Positions 10,668 to 21,655 of a stretch of 64,000 nt of DNA are shown here, one piece after another (position 1 is the stretch's first letter; the number at the start of each line of letters is the position of its first letter). The stretch is from Argyresthia goedartella (lineage: Eukaryota > Arthropoda > Insecta > Lepidoptera > Argyresthiidae): NCBI GenBank assembly GCA_949825045.1, contig OX463835.1, positions 24,073,201-24,137,200 on the forward strand, in the 5' to 3' direction. The notes beneath the pieces were generated by a model. That model was not told the DNA's origin, made no database searches, and saw nothing but the letters and a program-made list of their open reading frames with translations. The position numbers were made by a program, and so were the translations under genes.

Positions 10668-13554
10668 TTAAATAGTTGAGCTAAATTTACTGGTCAGATA
10701 ATAGCTGACAGACCGAGCACTACTACAAAACATGTCTATGTCCATACAGTCAAAATTAAGTGAATTGAAAGAGCGCGAAGCTCTCAAAAGAAACGAGTTC
10801 TGCCTGTAGTTGGTATGAACGAGTGAAACATGCAACAGTGATTTGAGACGTAATTGACGTGCGGGGACTAACAGATGGATTTTATTCAGCAAATCTGGAC
10901 AATCAATACTATTCTGAGCCAGCCTAGTGAGGAATATTATATCTGCAGCTTCACGCCTGATTTGAAGAGGGAGAAGGTGGAATTGATTGCAATGAAACTC
11001 ATAGCTCCGTCTTGGAATTCTAAATTTGTAACATAGATAGCGAATAATTTTTTTTTGGATGGACTCAATTTTTGAAATATAGACGTCATAACGTGGGTTC
11101 CACACCTGAGATGCGTACTCCAAGTTGCTTCTTACAAGAGTGCAGTAAATTATCTTAATAGACTTCATCAACTTGAAATTTTTACAGGAGCGTATAAGGA
11201 ATCCTAGTAATTTATATGCTTTCTTTACTATTGTATCAATATGTTTATCAAAAAGTAATTTGAGTCCATTATTATACCCAAATCCCTTATCTCATTACAG
11301 CTGGAAATAGATTTATCGCTGAGACTATAAGAACTCCGATACATGTTTCTTTTACGCCCAAATGAAATGAAGAAGCACTTTGAGACATTTATATCCAAAC
11401 TGTTCAGTCTGCAATACGTATCAAGTCTATTAAGATCGTCCTGTAGTAAATCAGAGTCCTCCGGACTATTGACCACTCTAAACACCTTCATATCATCAGC
11501 AAATAGGAGGAATTCGGAATGATTAAAGCAAATGTCAATATCATTAATGAAAATAATAAATAGGAGGGGTCCTAATAGAGATCCCTGTGGTACCCCAGAA
11601 GGAATATTTTTCCATGTTGACATATAACCATTCAATACCACCGATTGCGTCCTGTTGGATATGTAAGACTTGAACCAGCGAAATAAATCGCCACGTATTC
11701 CGGCTAGTAGTAGCTTTTTGAGCAGCATTTCGTGGTCAATTCGGTCAAATGCTTTACTGTAATCAGTATAAACGGCATCAATTTGATTATGGTTATCCAT
11801 TTGTTCTGTGATAAACTCATTGAAAACTAGAAGGTTTGAGATTGTAGATCTTTTCTTTAGAAAACCATGTTGAAATGCGTTAAAAGTTGGCTTCAACGAT
11901 GCATAAACCTGATCATAAACGATGCGCTCAAATATCTTAGCAATAAGGCATAGTTTAGAAATTGGTCGATACTTGCTGACGATGTTTTTTGGACCTTTCT
12001 TGTGGATTGGACTAATAAAGGCAGACTTCCACAATAATGGCATTACGCCCTCGCTTAATGATCGTTGGAATAAAATGGCTAAAGGGACTGCAAGTGCTTT
12101 AGAGCAATTGACAAGAAATACTGCTGGTAATTTATCTGGGCCAGCTGACTTTTTAAGATCTAAAGTTCCGAGGAGCTTACAAATGATGTCGACAGATATT
12201 TCAATAGACGCAATATCAGCTAGCGGAGTTGGAATACCATCGTTCATGTTTTCGTCCACTTGTACGGGCCCAGAGTTTGATTGTAAAAATGTAGAATGAA
12301 ATAATTCAGAAAACAAATTACTTATTTCAGGTCCTGACGTTGAAGAAACATTTAAGTGTTTCATGCACGATGGAAATGAAAATCCCTTCCGTTTGCTTTT
12401 AATGAAAGACCAAAATGCCCGAGGGTTTGATGATAATGAACTTTCGATATGGGCTATGTAATCATTGAAACATATGGTTTGGAGCCGCTTTACTCTTTCT
12501 CTTAGAAAATCAAAGGTCTGTTTATCACATAGGTTACCATATTTCTTAAACTTTCGGTGGAATTTAATTTTTTCGTTAATTACTTTAATAATGGCATGAT
12601 TATACCATGGCGGATATTTGTCTACTTTTATAACACGCTGAGGTATATGTTTATTCTGAAGTTCGTATAAAATATCATAAAATTTGCCCACAGCTTCGTC
12701 AACTGAGCCCGCACTAAGTGTATTTTGCCAGTCAGTTGAATTAATTTCATTATTAATTTTAGTAAAGTCAGCACGATTATAACAATACATTGAGCGTTTG
12801 CATGGTACAAGTGGTTCGAGTTCTACAAATGAGACAGTAATATAAAGAGCTGGGTGATACGGGTCCTCTGTTACCAGAGGGTCAGTGCACAGTGAAACTG
12901 AAACGTGGTCTTTTGAGAGAACTAAATCTAGTATTTGATCGAACCTATTGACAATTGGGTTAAATTGTTGCAGACCACAAAAACTAACCGTATCTAAGAA
13001 GTTATTTATGTGTTCACTTGATAAACTAGCTGCCTCAATCCCATCCTCAGATACAACCCACTCAATGCAGCTCATATTAATACACCCAAAAGGATGAATT
13101 TATGAGAATCATGCTCCGTGACTATAGACTCGAGTTTATTGCAAAAGTTATGTAATTGATCTTTAAACGAAAAGCCCAGGTTTTCAGAACATAAATACAA
13201 AGTACAAATATATAATTTATATTCACTTTTTGAAATGGGACAGCGCAACGTAACCGAGACCCATATATCCTCAGCGGGCGAGTGCCAGTCAGGTAATCCT
13301 GTTGCTATGAGATCCCTCTTAACAGCTATCAAGACACCCCCTCCGCGCTCTTGTTGAGTACGTTTGTAATCACGATCACGCCGCCACACTACGTACCGAC
13401 CGTCGAACAATTCCTCATCGTAAATTCCCTCGTGCAGCCAAGTCTCCGTTAGTGCTATGACATCGTAATCATTTAGTCCTACGTTCCCAGAAAAAATATC
13501 AGTCTTAGTCCGGAGTCCCCTTACGTTCTGATAGTAAACTTTTAAATTAAACAT
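10668..13554 (-). pseudogene. LINE-D ORF2: endonuclease and reverse transcriptase
   Basis: The start at 13554 reads 'MFNLKVYYQNVRGLRTK', a typical LINE endonuclease opening. It is followed by 'LTETWLHEG', 'ERGGGVLIAV' and 'HKFILLG'. A frameshift near 13080 leads into 13075-11228, which continues 'CIEWVVSED' and the rest of the endonuclease, then a complete RT core: 'KSAGPDKLP', 'KYRPISKLCLIAKIFER', 'YTDYSKAFDRIDH', 'SGVPQGSLLGPLLF' and 'LLFADDMKVF' with the FADD catalytic box. A second frameshift near 11250 leads to 11171-10668, the C-terminal region ('LEYASQVWNP', 'RIPRRSYEFHCNQ'). Only two frameshifts separate it from a full ORF2, so decay is moderate. The ORF1 remnant is at 21656-21928. 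Confidence 0.85.
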
Positions 13555-14009
13555 TTAGGTAGTCAAAACATAATAATAACTGTATAGTCACCAAATCAAG
13601 GGCAAAATTAACTAAATAAATAAGCAAAGCAAAAAATCTCGTTTCCTCTGTGAACTCGCACTCGTACCCAACTCGCATTAACACTATAATATGTTCGATA
13701 CACTTGAAAATATACTCATAAAGACGGTAGCTATACAAACATATGGCAAGTAGTAATATTATACTTAGTACGCATTTAGTAATGCTTCTTAAATCGTGCA
13801 GTAAAACACTATTAAACAAAAGCTCAAATAGGCAGTAAGTTAAATAAGATAAATTATTATTTTCGTCCGCGAAGTACCAATGTGGAAATGTAACATAGCA
13901 AAAATAAAGTAATCCATTATAGTCTCTTATGCGTATAGACATAGATCGCATTGAATGCTCAATACAATTATCAGCACAGGTGTCCGGCTCGCTCGAGCGA
14001 TAGCAGGTA

Positions 14010-14751
14010 CACTCGGCGCCACGAATAAAGAGCTCTCGGAGAAACTGGCGGGGATTACTGCGCATGTGTACAGTCGCGGCATAATTCCGAAGTGCGTTTT
14101 TAGGGTTAGTGTGAAGGAATGAGTGTTCAGGACTTTCTTCACTTCTATTTTTTCTCTGTTTGATATTTTGTTGATTGGGATATTAGCCGATGTAAATAAT
14201 GGACTTTGTGTCAAATAAACTATAGGTACTCTCTATTGACAACATTTGTTAACGTCAAGGTTGAAACCTATATATAAATAACCCCCTAGCATAGAATGCC
14301 CCTAGTCACTAGGGCCTAGTGAATATAGATACTTGTAGTAATAGTCCTGCACACTCTTTTCTTCCCGCTGACTAATAATTTGTAACAATTAAACCACAAT
14401 TAAGTTTTTAACACAAAAAATATTATTCATCTGACAGTAATGATATAACAGACTCTTTTTTGATATAACAGTTCACATCGTAAACCATTTTTCTAGCTTG
14501 CCTAGTCAGTACTTTATTTTTCGGCATTTTCGACCGGGGCGAAAGATAACGTTGGGTAATATTGTATGCGACTGTACTCAAGAAGCTTCGAGACGTGCTT
14601 TCGGTGCGGGCATCGGGAAGCGACTGATCAACGAATCAGGTGCCGGCGCTGACTACCGCCCCCGTCGCTCCTCACTTCCCCGCGCCAAACACTTGTGAAA
14701 AGTGACTACTGCGCATTCAAGGACAAAGCTCTTTAGTCGTGGCGCCGAGTA
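14010..14751 (-). mobile_element. Small DNA transposon with terminal inverted repeats inside LINE-D
   Basis: The ends are inverted copies of each other. ACTCGGCGCCACGA at 14011-14024 reappears as its reverse complement near 14737-14750, and similarity continues inward (AATAAAGAGCTCT against ACTAAAGAGCTTT). This is about 28 bases with few differences. The element is about 740 bp, too short for a full transposase, and holds a 34-residue frame that looks like a transposase N-terminus. I could not settle the target duplication or superfamily. Confidence 0.6.
14423..14527 (-). CDS. 34-residue frame resembling a transposase N-terminus
   Basis: A short minus-strand frame from ATG at 14525-14527 to TAA at 14423-14425. 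It starts MPKNKVLTRQARKMVYDV. Basic starts of this kind, with 'LTRQARKMVYDV', are familiar at the N-terminus of insect DNA-transposon proteins, but I cannot name the family. It lies inside the TIR element, so it is probably the surviving first part of that element's transposase. Whether it is translated is unknown. Confidence 0.4.
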   Translation of the reverse strand: MPKNKVLTRQARKMVYDVNCYIKKESVISLLSDE

Positions 14752-14804
14752 CAGTAGGATTGAACAAAAGAGTCACTAGGCGAGCAAAAAATAAACAGCC
14801 AACA

Positions 14805-14809
14805 GTTGT
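14805..14809. repeat. Target-site duplication of BEL-1, left copy (GTTGT)
   Basis: GTTGT directly precedes the left LTR, and the same five bases directly follow the right LTR at 21580-21584. Five bases is the usual duplication length for BEL/Pao elements. Confidence 0.9.
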
Positions 14810-15038
14810 TGTACACGCGTACACCAAAGCCAAGACGGCCAGCGTAATAGGACCGCGCTGCGCCAGCGCGCAGCGCCCCGCGCCCCGCGCCTCCCCTCCG
14901 GCGGCTCAGGTGGCAAGACTCCGCAACCCACACTCGCGTACGACGCACGCTCGGTTTATTTATAACCAAATATTGTAAATTCCTAATAATAAACAGTTCA
15001 TCAATTTAAAGGGAATTTTAATTATGTCAGCCTTGACA
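14810..15038 (+). repeat. BEL-1 left (5') LTR
   Basis: 229 bp, starting TGTACACGCG and ending CCTTGACA. The first half is GC-rich and the last 100 bases AT-rich, with AATAAA at about 14987. Identical to 21351-21579. Confidence 0.93.
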
Positions 15039-15042
15039 TAAG

Positions 15043-15053
15043 TGGCGACCGTG
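15043..15053 (+). promoter_or_regulatory. BEL-1 probable primer-binding site
   Basis: TGGCGACCGTG begins four bases after the left LTR. The TGG start would pair with the CCA end of a tRNA, and sites of this form are common in BEL/Pao elements. The tRNA species is not identified. Confidence 0.6.
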
Positions 15054-16116
15054 TAAATCTGTTAAATCTTCGGACTATTTCGAAACAAAACGACCGGCGA
15101 AGTGAAATCACGACGAGACTACGTGGACATTTGGCGAGTCACCTACATTCTACCTACTGTTCGGGACAAAGGAACAAGGACTCCGTGTTGCTGCCAGGGC
15201 ACCTTTATGCACAGACAGAAGGTCTATCCCGAGGGAAGTACCCAATTTTCCTTCTATTTTCCTACCAGTTCCCCTATTATTGCCAACATACCTACCTACT
15301 ATTTTCTTTGTTCTGTGCGCACGGCTGACTTGCTTCTCGAGCGTTAGGTCTATTTATTATCCTAATCAAGCTTACTAGTAAGACTTTAGCCATTTGCCTT
15401 GCGTACCTAAGCTTATTGCTCAATTTATTTAAAATTGCCTAAATTACGTGTATAATTAGGTCATCACACGTAATACAATTTTGCTTGCTTGATTCAACAG
15501 CGTTAGGACTATTTAGCACTGTAGCTTATCTAATCTAGCTAGGTATTCTGAACAAGCCTATATTACATAAAATCCTAGAATCAAATAGGTATAAGTTTGC
15601 TGTCTAAATAGTGTTCACAGTAAACCTAAAAGTATTACCTATCTACCTGCCTAGCTTACGGCCTATCATTGCAACCTAAATTATTTGCCTCCAATATTTG
15701 TACATCACGCCTATTTCGTGAAAGGTCATACAGACCCAATAGTTAACCAATTAAATTAATTTAGCTAGTGACAAAGGATTTTAACGTTTTGCTTGGATAA
15801 CATACAAAATATTTCATTTTACCCTCTACTAAGTGTGACGAAACAAAGTGGGCCTAGTGTTTCAACGGTATTTGCCGACTATTCCAGGGAGCATCGCGGC
15901 GCCCGACGCTGCATTCTGCTCGTCGCACAAGCGCAGGCGCCCGCTGGTTGACGTGTTCGGCCACAGCTGAGCTACGTCTACCCCCGTGGCGACTGCGTTT
16001 ACGACTGGACCTGGGATCTACCTACGCCCTGCAGACGGGTTTGAGTTTGCACATTTATTACCTACTTAATTAGTTCATTGTTCTATATCATCTGATCAAC
16101 GTTTCGCTTTGACAGG
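15054..16116 (+). other. BEL-1 untranslated leader
   Basis: About 1.06 kb between the primer site and the gag-pol ATG. I see no long open frame with recognisable content. It is long for such a leader, and packaging or ribosome-entry signals would be expected here, though none can be read directly. Confidence 0.5.
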
Positions 16117-19100
16117 ATGAATGACCCCGATCAAGCTAAAGAATTGGCTAAATTGATAAAACAACGCGGCATTATAAAGGGTCGTCTAACAAAATTTAGT
16201 GACTATTTGTCTGCTTTAGTGGGATCGGATGAAATTGACACAAAGAAACAAAAAGAACTGCAAATGAAAATAGAATCATTTCAGTCTCTAATGAGCGTCT
16301 ATGATATGTTACAAAACGATATCGACATTTTGCATTCAGATTCAGATGAACAAGTATCGGAGAGGGAAGTTATTGAAAATCAATTTATTTCGCTTTTGTC
16401 ACTAGCTCGAGAAATTAATGATCCATCTCCAATCAAACAAAATCATGTGACATGTAACGACGAACAAGCGTCCGTGTCCAATTGTCACTCAAACAATTAT
16501 AATGCGATAAAATTACCTACCATCTCTTTACCTACGTTTGACGGTAATTACTTAGCTTGGCTGGAGTTCAAGGATACCTTTGAATCAATGATTAATAATA
16601 ATGATGCAATACCGCCTATAAACAAGTTCCATTATTTGCGTTCATCTCTAGGAGGAAGTGCAAGTCTGGTAATCAAATCAATCGAGTTTAGCGCTCGTAA
16701 TTACGGGACAGCTTGGGACCTGTTATGCCAACGGTACGACAATGTTAACATTCTGATGAACAACCACTTGAAAGCCCTATTTAGCATCGAGTCTATGGTA
16801 AAAGAATCCTATAAAGCATTACGGTATATTATTGACCATGTCTCTAAACATCTGCGTGCCCTTGAGAATTTAGGCCAACCTACTGATAAGTGGGATGCCC
16901 TCATAATTTACATGGTTTCGACTAAACTAGATGTCAATACGAGTAGGAAGTGGGAGGAGTTTAAATGCGACTCTAAAGAGTTGCCGAGTTTGAATGACTT
17001 TCATTCTTTCCTGCGAGGTCGTGCTGACGTGATCGAAACTGCCTATAATAATACTAGAGAAGCCAAGTCCTATAATAATAATAAGTTTACCCAACAAACA
17101 AAGAGCTTTGTAGTTTCAAAACAAAACACCTGTGTCGTGTGCGACGACACCCATTTTATATACCAATGTCCAAAATTCAAACTAATGAGTATTTCGGATA
17201 GGCTCAATGAGATAAAAACCAAGCATTTATGCAACAATTGTTTCCGTGGCGGCCATAGCGCGGCCCAATGTCAATTAAGAGGTTTATGTCGAATCTGTAG
17301 GAAAAAACATAACACACTTTTACACACCGTCGCACAAGCCACTGAGGAAACCAAAAACACACCATCCACGTCCTCCTTACACGTCTCGCTCTCAGCTGTG
17401 TCTACAGGTCAAGTTTTGTTGTGTACTGCGCTTATTAAAGTTGTAGCCAATGACAACACCTATACAGCTCGAGCCCTACTGGACATGGGCAGCCAATCGT
17501 CTTTCATAACGAGTGCCTTCAAGAAGAGGATAGGGTTGTTGTGCAAAAATACAAATCCTTTTAATATTTGCGGGATAAACAACGCAGCCTGCAATATATC
17601 AGAATCATGCCATCTTAAGTTAGGCTCAAAAGTCAATTCATTCACTTTTCAAGTCAATTGTTTGGTAGTGCCGCAAATAACCGGTTTGCTACCCAATTCA
17701 AGCGTTGACGTTTCTAATTTAAACGTCCCTACACAGGTCAAACTTGCTGACCCTGCTTTTCATCGCCCCGCCGAGATAGATATCTTGCTAGGTGCAGATG
17801 TCTACTGGAACCTAATCAAATCCAGTACTATCAAGTTAGGTATCAATAATCCAATTCTACTGGACTCTAAGCTAGGATGGTTAGTGGCTGGTCCTATCGG
17901 TGCGATCCAGGCCCCGTCCAAAGTCCATTGCAATTTCAGTCAAGAAATACGAGACTCACTAGAGAAGTTTTGGGCTATTAACGAACTGTCACCCATAAAA
18001 ACCTATTCTGTCGAAGAAAAACTCTGTGAGACCGACTTCGTAGAAAAAACATCTCGTTTGCCCAACGGTCGATTCTCTGTTCAGATGCCTATGAAGGAAG
18101 CACCTGAACAAGCTCTAGGTGATACCTACTATATAGCAAAGAGATGTCTAGAAAGTCTAGAGAAGAAATTTGTAAAATTTCCCAATTTGAAAACCAAATA
18201 CCAAGAATTCCTCAAAGAGTATGCAGATTTAGGGCATCTAACAAAAATCACAATGCCAATTGCTGGGTATTACATGCCTCACCATGCTGTTGTTAGGGAG
18301 AAGAGCGAAACAACCAAACTTAGGGTAGTGTTCAACGCCTCACAAAAGTCTTCGTCTGGGAAGTCTCTGAACGATGTTCAGATGGTAGGTCCGGTGGTAC
18401 AGAGCGACCTTCTATCGATTATTTTGCGTTTCCGAGAACATAAGTACGTAGTGACCGCGGACATAGAAAAAATGTATCGCCAAATAGAAATTGCTCAGCC
18501 ACAGCGAAACCTACAACTAATATTATGGCGCGACGAGATTAATTCCCCTATTGATGTTCTACAGCTCAATACAGTAACCTATGGAACTGCATCAGCTCCG
18601 TTTCTAAGCACCAGATGTCTCGTACAGCTGGCTTTAGAATGCTCCGACGAAGTCGTAGCAAATGTCATCAAAAATGATTTCTATGTCGATGACCTAAGTA
18701 CAGGATCTGATACGGTAGGAGGCCTACAACACATTGTTCGTGGCGTAGTCCAAGCTCTAGAAACAGCATGTTTAACGTTGCGAAAGTTTCGTACTAATTG
18801 CCCACAATTATTCGATGATGATATTGATACATCCAAACCCCTTGAATTGTCTAAAGAAGCTACAGTTCTGGGTCTTAATTGGTCTCCAAAAGCTGATACC
18901 CTACAATTTCAAACTGAGTTAGAACCTAGCCCACTGATATCCAAAAGAACAGTCATTTCAACTACATGTAAGGTTTTCGATCCACTCGGTCTACTTAGTC
19001 CATGCATTATCGTAGCCAAGATTCTGCTTCAACAATTGTGGAGCTCTAAGCTGGATTGGGATGATCCAGTTCCCCATTCATTTACCAAAGTGTGGTCTAA

Positions 19101-21273
19101 TCTGTTAAAGGAATTTTCCACTCTTTCTCAAATAAATATTTCACGATATGTCCTTTGTGACAATCCAAGTAGCATTGAGCTACATTGCTATGTAGACGCT
19201 TCACAGCAAGCCTATGCGGCTTGCGTGTACCTACGTTCCCTATCGAAGAAAGACAATCAAATCCATGTACAGCTATTATGTGCCAAAGCTCGTGTAGCTC
19301 CTATAAAACCATTAACAATACCACGTCTAGAATTATGTGGCGCTCTATTAGGCGCACGATTATGTCAAAAAGTTTTGCAATCATTGCGGTGTGAAATATC
19401 GCGTAAATTCATGTGGACGGATTCTACTGTAGTGTTAGGTTGGATTAAAACGACACCTAAAGATCTTAAAGCGTTTGTTTGCAATCGTGTAAACGAAATA
19501 TGTGAACTCGCACATGATTTTACATTCAATCATGTGCCTACTGAAGAGAATCCTGCTGATCTGGCTTCTAGAGGCACAACTCCTAAGCTATTGATGTCTT
19601 CTTCGCTCTGGTGGGAAGGACCATCGTACCTCAAGTCAGACCAATGCAACTGGCCAAAACAGCCCCACATGCAAAAACTCAATGACCTACCTGAAACAAA
19701 ACTACCTAAAACCCCTGTACAAAGTGTACAGTGCTATATAGAAACTAATAATAATTTCATTCCATTCACTGATCATTCCAATGTCAATAAACTGTATAGA
19801 ATATATGCCTATGTGAATCGATTTATAAATAACTGTAAAGTAAATTCAACCAAACTTACCGGACCTCTAAACATAGATGAAATAAATAACTCAATGACAC
19901 TAATAATTACAAATAGTCAATTAGAAACTTACTCAAGTGAAATTCAAGCTATACAAAATAATAAGCAACTACCTCGTGGTTCGAAATTACTAGCTCTCAA
20001 TCCATTTTTAGATTCAGCCGGGATTCTCAGGGTTGGTGGTCGAATCCAGCAATCTGAGTTCCCCTATGAGAAAAAGCACCCTATGATTCTCGACTCGAAA
20101 CACCATCTTACCAAATTGATCATGTCTAATGAACACCTTCGCTTGTTTCATGCGGGTCCACAACTGCTCCTCGCCTCCATTCGAGAACGGTTCTGGCCGA
20201 TAGGTGGTAGAGTACTAGCACGTAGCACGACCTCGCAGTGTGTAGTTTGCACGCGTCTGAAAGGGAAAACCCTACAGCCTATGATGGGTAATCTACCAGC
20301 TGTGAGAAGCATCCCAACGTATGCTTTCCATTCGTGTGGCGTTGACATGGCAGGTCCATTCATGATATCGAGTCGTAAAGGTAAAGGTAATCGCATATCC
20401 AAATGTTATTTGTGTTTATTTGTGTGCTTAACTACTAAAGCAGTACATTTAGAATTAGTAAGCGACCTAAGTACGGAAGCATTCATCTTGTCACTCCGAA
20501 GATTCGTCTCGAGACGTGGCAAGCCCGTCACCATCTATTGTGATAATGGCACCAATTTTAAGGGTGCAAACAATGAGCTGAGTAAGATTCTCAGGTCCAG
20601 TCGTAAGTCTATTATACAATTTGCAAACGATGAGGCAATTAAATTCGTATTTATTCCCGCCTATTCGCCTCATTTCGGAGGCATCTGGGAAGCCGGCGTC
20701 AAATCCGCGAAATTCCACCTGAAACGTATAGCCGGTAATGCGTCCCTGACGTTCGAGGAGTTAGCCACGCTTTTCGCACAGATCGAAGCAATCCTGAATT
20801 CCCGTCCCCTCACTCCTCTTTCGTCCGACTCCAATGATCCAACTCCTCTTACCCCTGGGCACTTCCTGATCGGCCGACCCCTAACCTCGGTGCCGTCTAC
20901 GCCTATGACCATGAAGCGCCCCAACCGATACCAGCGCATCGAACAGCTCAGACAACACTTTTGGGAGAGATGGCGTCTCGAATTCATCGCCGAACTACAA
21001 CAACGTACGAAGTGGCGAACGCGTCAGCGAGAGCTTCGTGTCGGTGATCTAGTTATCCTAAAAGAAGATAACCTCCCTCCACTGCAATGGCGTTTGGCGC
21101 GGATCAGTAAACTATACCCAGGACCAGATGGAATCAGTCGTGTAGCCGATGTCCTCACTACCAAGGGAATTATGAGAAGGGCCCTCAATAAAATGTGTGT
21201 CTTACCGAATACCACTCCAGAGCCCGAGCCCAATCAAGAAGCATCGACGGCGTCTTCAATCAACCAAGACTGA
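16117..21273 (+). CDS. BEL-1 Gag-Pol polyprotein (1718 aa)
   Basis: One open frame carries all BEL/Pao domains in order. A Gag DUF1759-like region ('LPTFDGNYLAW', about 130-290) comes first, then zinc knuckles ('CVVCDDTHFIYQC', 'CNNCFRGGHSAAQC', about 340-400). The aspartic protease follows ('ALLDMGSQSSF', D456), with Met where Ser or Thr is usual after the catalytic Asp. Next are RT ('VVTADIEKMYRQIEI', catalytic YVDD at 856-859) and RNase H ('LHCYVDASQ', 'PRLELCGALLGARL', 'MWTDSTVVLGWIK'). The integrase zinc region and core have 'YCDNGTNFKG' (D1476) and 'GGIWEAGVKSAK', and a DUF5641-like C-terminus has 'LRVGDLVILKEDNLPP'. The polyprotein makes, processes and integrates the DNA copy of the element. 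The gene is intact; the protease residue is the one doubtful point. Confidence 0.95.
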   Translation: MNDPDQAKELAKLIKQRGIIKGRLTKFSDYLSALVGSDEIDTKKQKELQMKIESFQSLMSVYDMLQNDIDILHSDSDEQVSEREVIENQFISLLSLAREINDPSPIKQNHVTCNDEQASVSNCHSNNYNAIKLPTISLPTFDGNYLAWLEFKDTFESMINNNDAIPPINKFHYLRSSLGGSASLVIKSIEFSARNYGTAWDLLCQRYDNVNILMNNHLKALFSIESMVKESYKALRYIIDHVSKHLRALENLGQPTDKWDALIIYMVSTKLDVNTSRKWEEFKCDSKELPSLNDFHSFLRGRADVIETAYNNTREAKSYNNNKFTQQTKSFVVSKQNTCVVCDDTHFIYQCPKFKLMSISDRLNEIKTKHLCNNCFRGGHSAAQCQLRGLCRICRKKHNTLLHTVAQATEETKNTPSTSSLHVSLSAVSTGQVLLCTALIKVVANDNTYTARALLDMGSQSSFITSAFKKRIGLLCKNTNPFNICGINNAACNISESCHLKLGSKVNSFTFQVNCLVVPQITGLLPNSSVDVSNLNVPTQVKLADPAFHRPAEIDILLGADVYWNLIKSSTIKLGINNPILLDSKLGWLVAGPIGAIQAPSKVHCNFSQEIRDSLEKFWAINELSPIKTYSVEEKLCETDFVEKTSRLPNGRFSVQMPMKEAPEQALGDTYYIAKRCLESLEKKFVKFPNLKTKYQEFLKEYADLGHLTKITMPIAGYYMPHHAVVREKSETTKLRVVFNASQKSSSGKSLNDVQMVGPVVQSDLLSIILRFREHKYVVTADIEKMYRQIEIAQPQRNLQLILWRDEINSPIDVLQLNTVTYGTASAPFLSTRCLVQLALECSDEVVANVIKNDFYVDDLSTGSDTVGGLQHIVRGVVQALETACLTLRKFRTNCPQLFDDDIDTSKPLELSKEATVLGLNWSPKADTLQFQTELEPSPLISKRTVISTTCKVFDPLGLLSPCIIVAKILLQQLWSSKLDWDDPVPHSFTKVWSNLLKEFSTLSQINISRYVLCDNPSSIELHCYVDASQQAYAACVYLRSLSKKDNQIHVQLLCAKARVAPIKPLTIPRLELCGALLGARLCQKVLQSLRCEISRKFMWTDSTVVLGWIKTTPKDLKAFVCNRVNEICELAHDFTFNHVPTEENPADLASRGTTPKLLMSSSLWWEGPSYLKSDQCNWPKQPHMQKLNDLPETKLPKTPVQSVQCYIETNNNFIPFTDHSNVNKLYRIYAYVNRFINNCKVNSTKLTGPLNIDEINNSMTLIITNSQLETYSSEIQAIQNNKQLPRGSKLLALNPFLDSAGILRVGGRIQQSEFPYEKKHPMILDSKHHLTKLIMSNEHLRLFHAGPQLLLASIRERFWPIGGRVLARSTTSQCVVCTRLKGKTLQPMMGNLPAVRSIPTYAFHSCGVDMAGPFMISSRKGKGNRISKCYLCLFVCLTTKAVHLELVSDLSTEAFILSLRRFVSRRGKPVTIYCDNGTNFKGANNELSKILRSSRKSIIQFANDEAIKFVFIPAYSPHFGGIWEAGVKSAKFHLKRIAGNASLTFEELATLFAQIEAILNSRPLTPLSSDSNDPTPLTPGHFLIGRPLTSVPSTPMTMKRPNRYQRIEQLRQHFWERWRLEFIAELQQRTKWRTRQRELRVGDLVILKEDNLPPLQWRLARISKLYPGPDGISRVADVLTTKGIMRRALNKMCVLPNTTPEPEPNQEASTASSINQD

Positions 21274-21350
21274 AAACATCTTCACATCAACATCAGACAG
21301 AGTCTACTTGACATCTTACTTGAAAGCGTTGCTTTCAACGCCCCCCAGTA

Positions 21351-21579
21351 TGTACACGCGTACACCAAAGCCAAGACGGCCAGCGTAATAGGACCGCGCT
21401 GCGCCAGCGCGCAGCGCCCCGCGCCCCGCGCCTCCCCTCCGGCGGCTCAGGTGGCAAGACTCCGCAACCCACACTCGCGTACGACGCACGCTCGGTTTAT
21501 TTATAACCAAATATTGTAAATTCCTAATAATAAACAGTTCATCAATTTAAAGGGAATTTTAATTATGTCAGCCTTGACA
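21351..21579 (+). repeat. BEL-1 right (3') LTR
   Basis: Identical to 14810-15038 and offset by 6541 bases. It is followed directly by the GTTGT duplication at 21580-21584. Confidence 0.93.
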
Positions 21580-21655
21580 GTTGTCAACTTAAATGAATAG
21601 CTCAAAACAAATTCAATAAATATGTTGAACGGAATAATTATAATTAGTAAACTGA

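Larger units (their letters stand above)
14810..21579 (+). mobile_element. BEL-1: full-length BEL/Pao LTR retrotransposon
   Basis: A 6770-bp element with 229-bp LTRs at both ends (14810-15038 and 21351-21579), a GTTGT duplication on both sides, a primer-binding-like site after the left LTR and a single uninterrupted 1718-codon gag-pol frame. The two LTRs read as identical base for base, so insertion was recent. It is the innermost layer of block 1, sitting in the inter-ORF region of LINE-D. The stretch before the right LTR is C-rich rather than an obvious purine tract. Confidence 0.95.

Noticed and set aside
11922..12299. Plus-strand 125-codon frame
   Set aside because: Antisense shadow of the LINE-D reverse transcriptase.
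13547..14065. 172-codon hydrophobic minus-strand frame before LINE-D ORF2
   Set aside because: AT-rich, no family resemblance, and it extends across the end of a TIR transposon; probably a chance frame in the LINE-D inter-ORF region.
14733..14969. Frames in the BEL-1 LTR (also at 21316-21510)
   Set aside because: They lie in the repeated GC-rich part of the LTR and appear in both copies with different ends; not genes.
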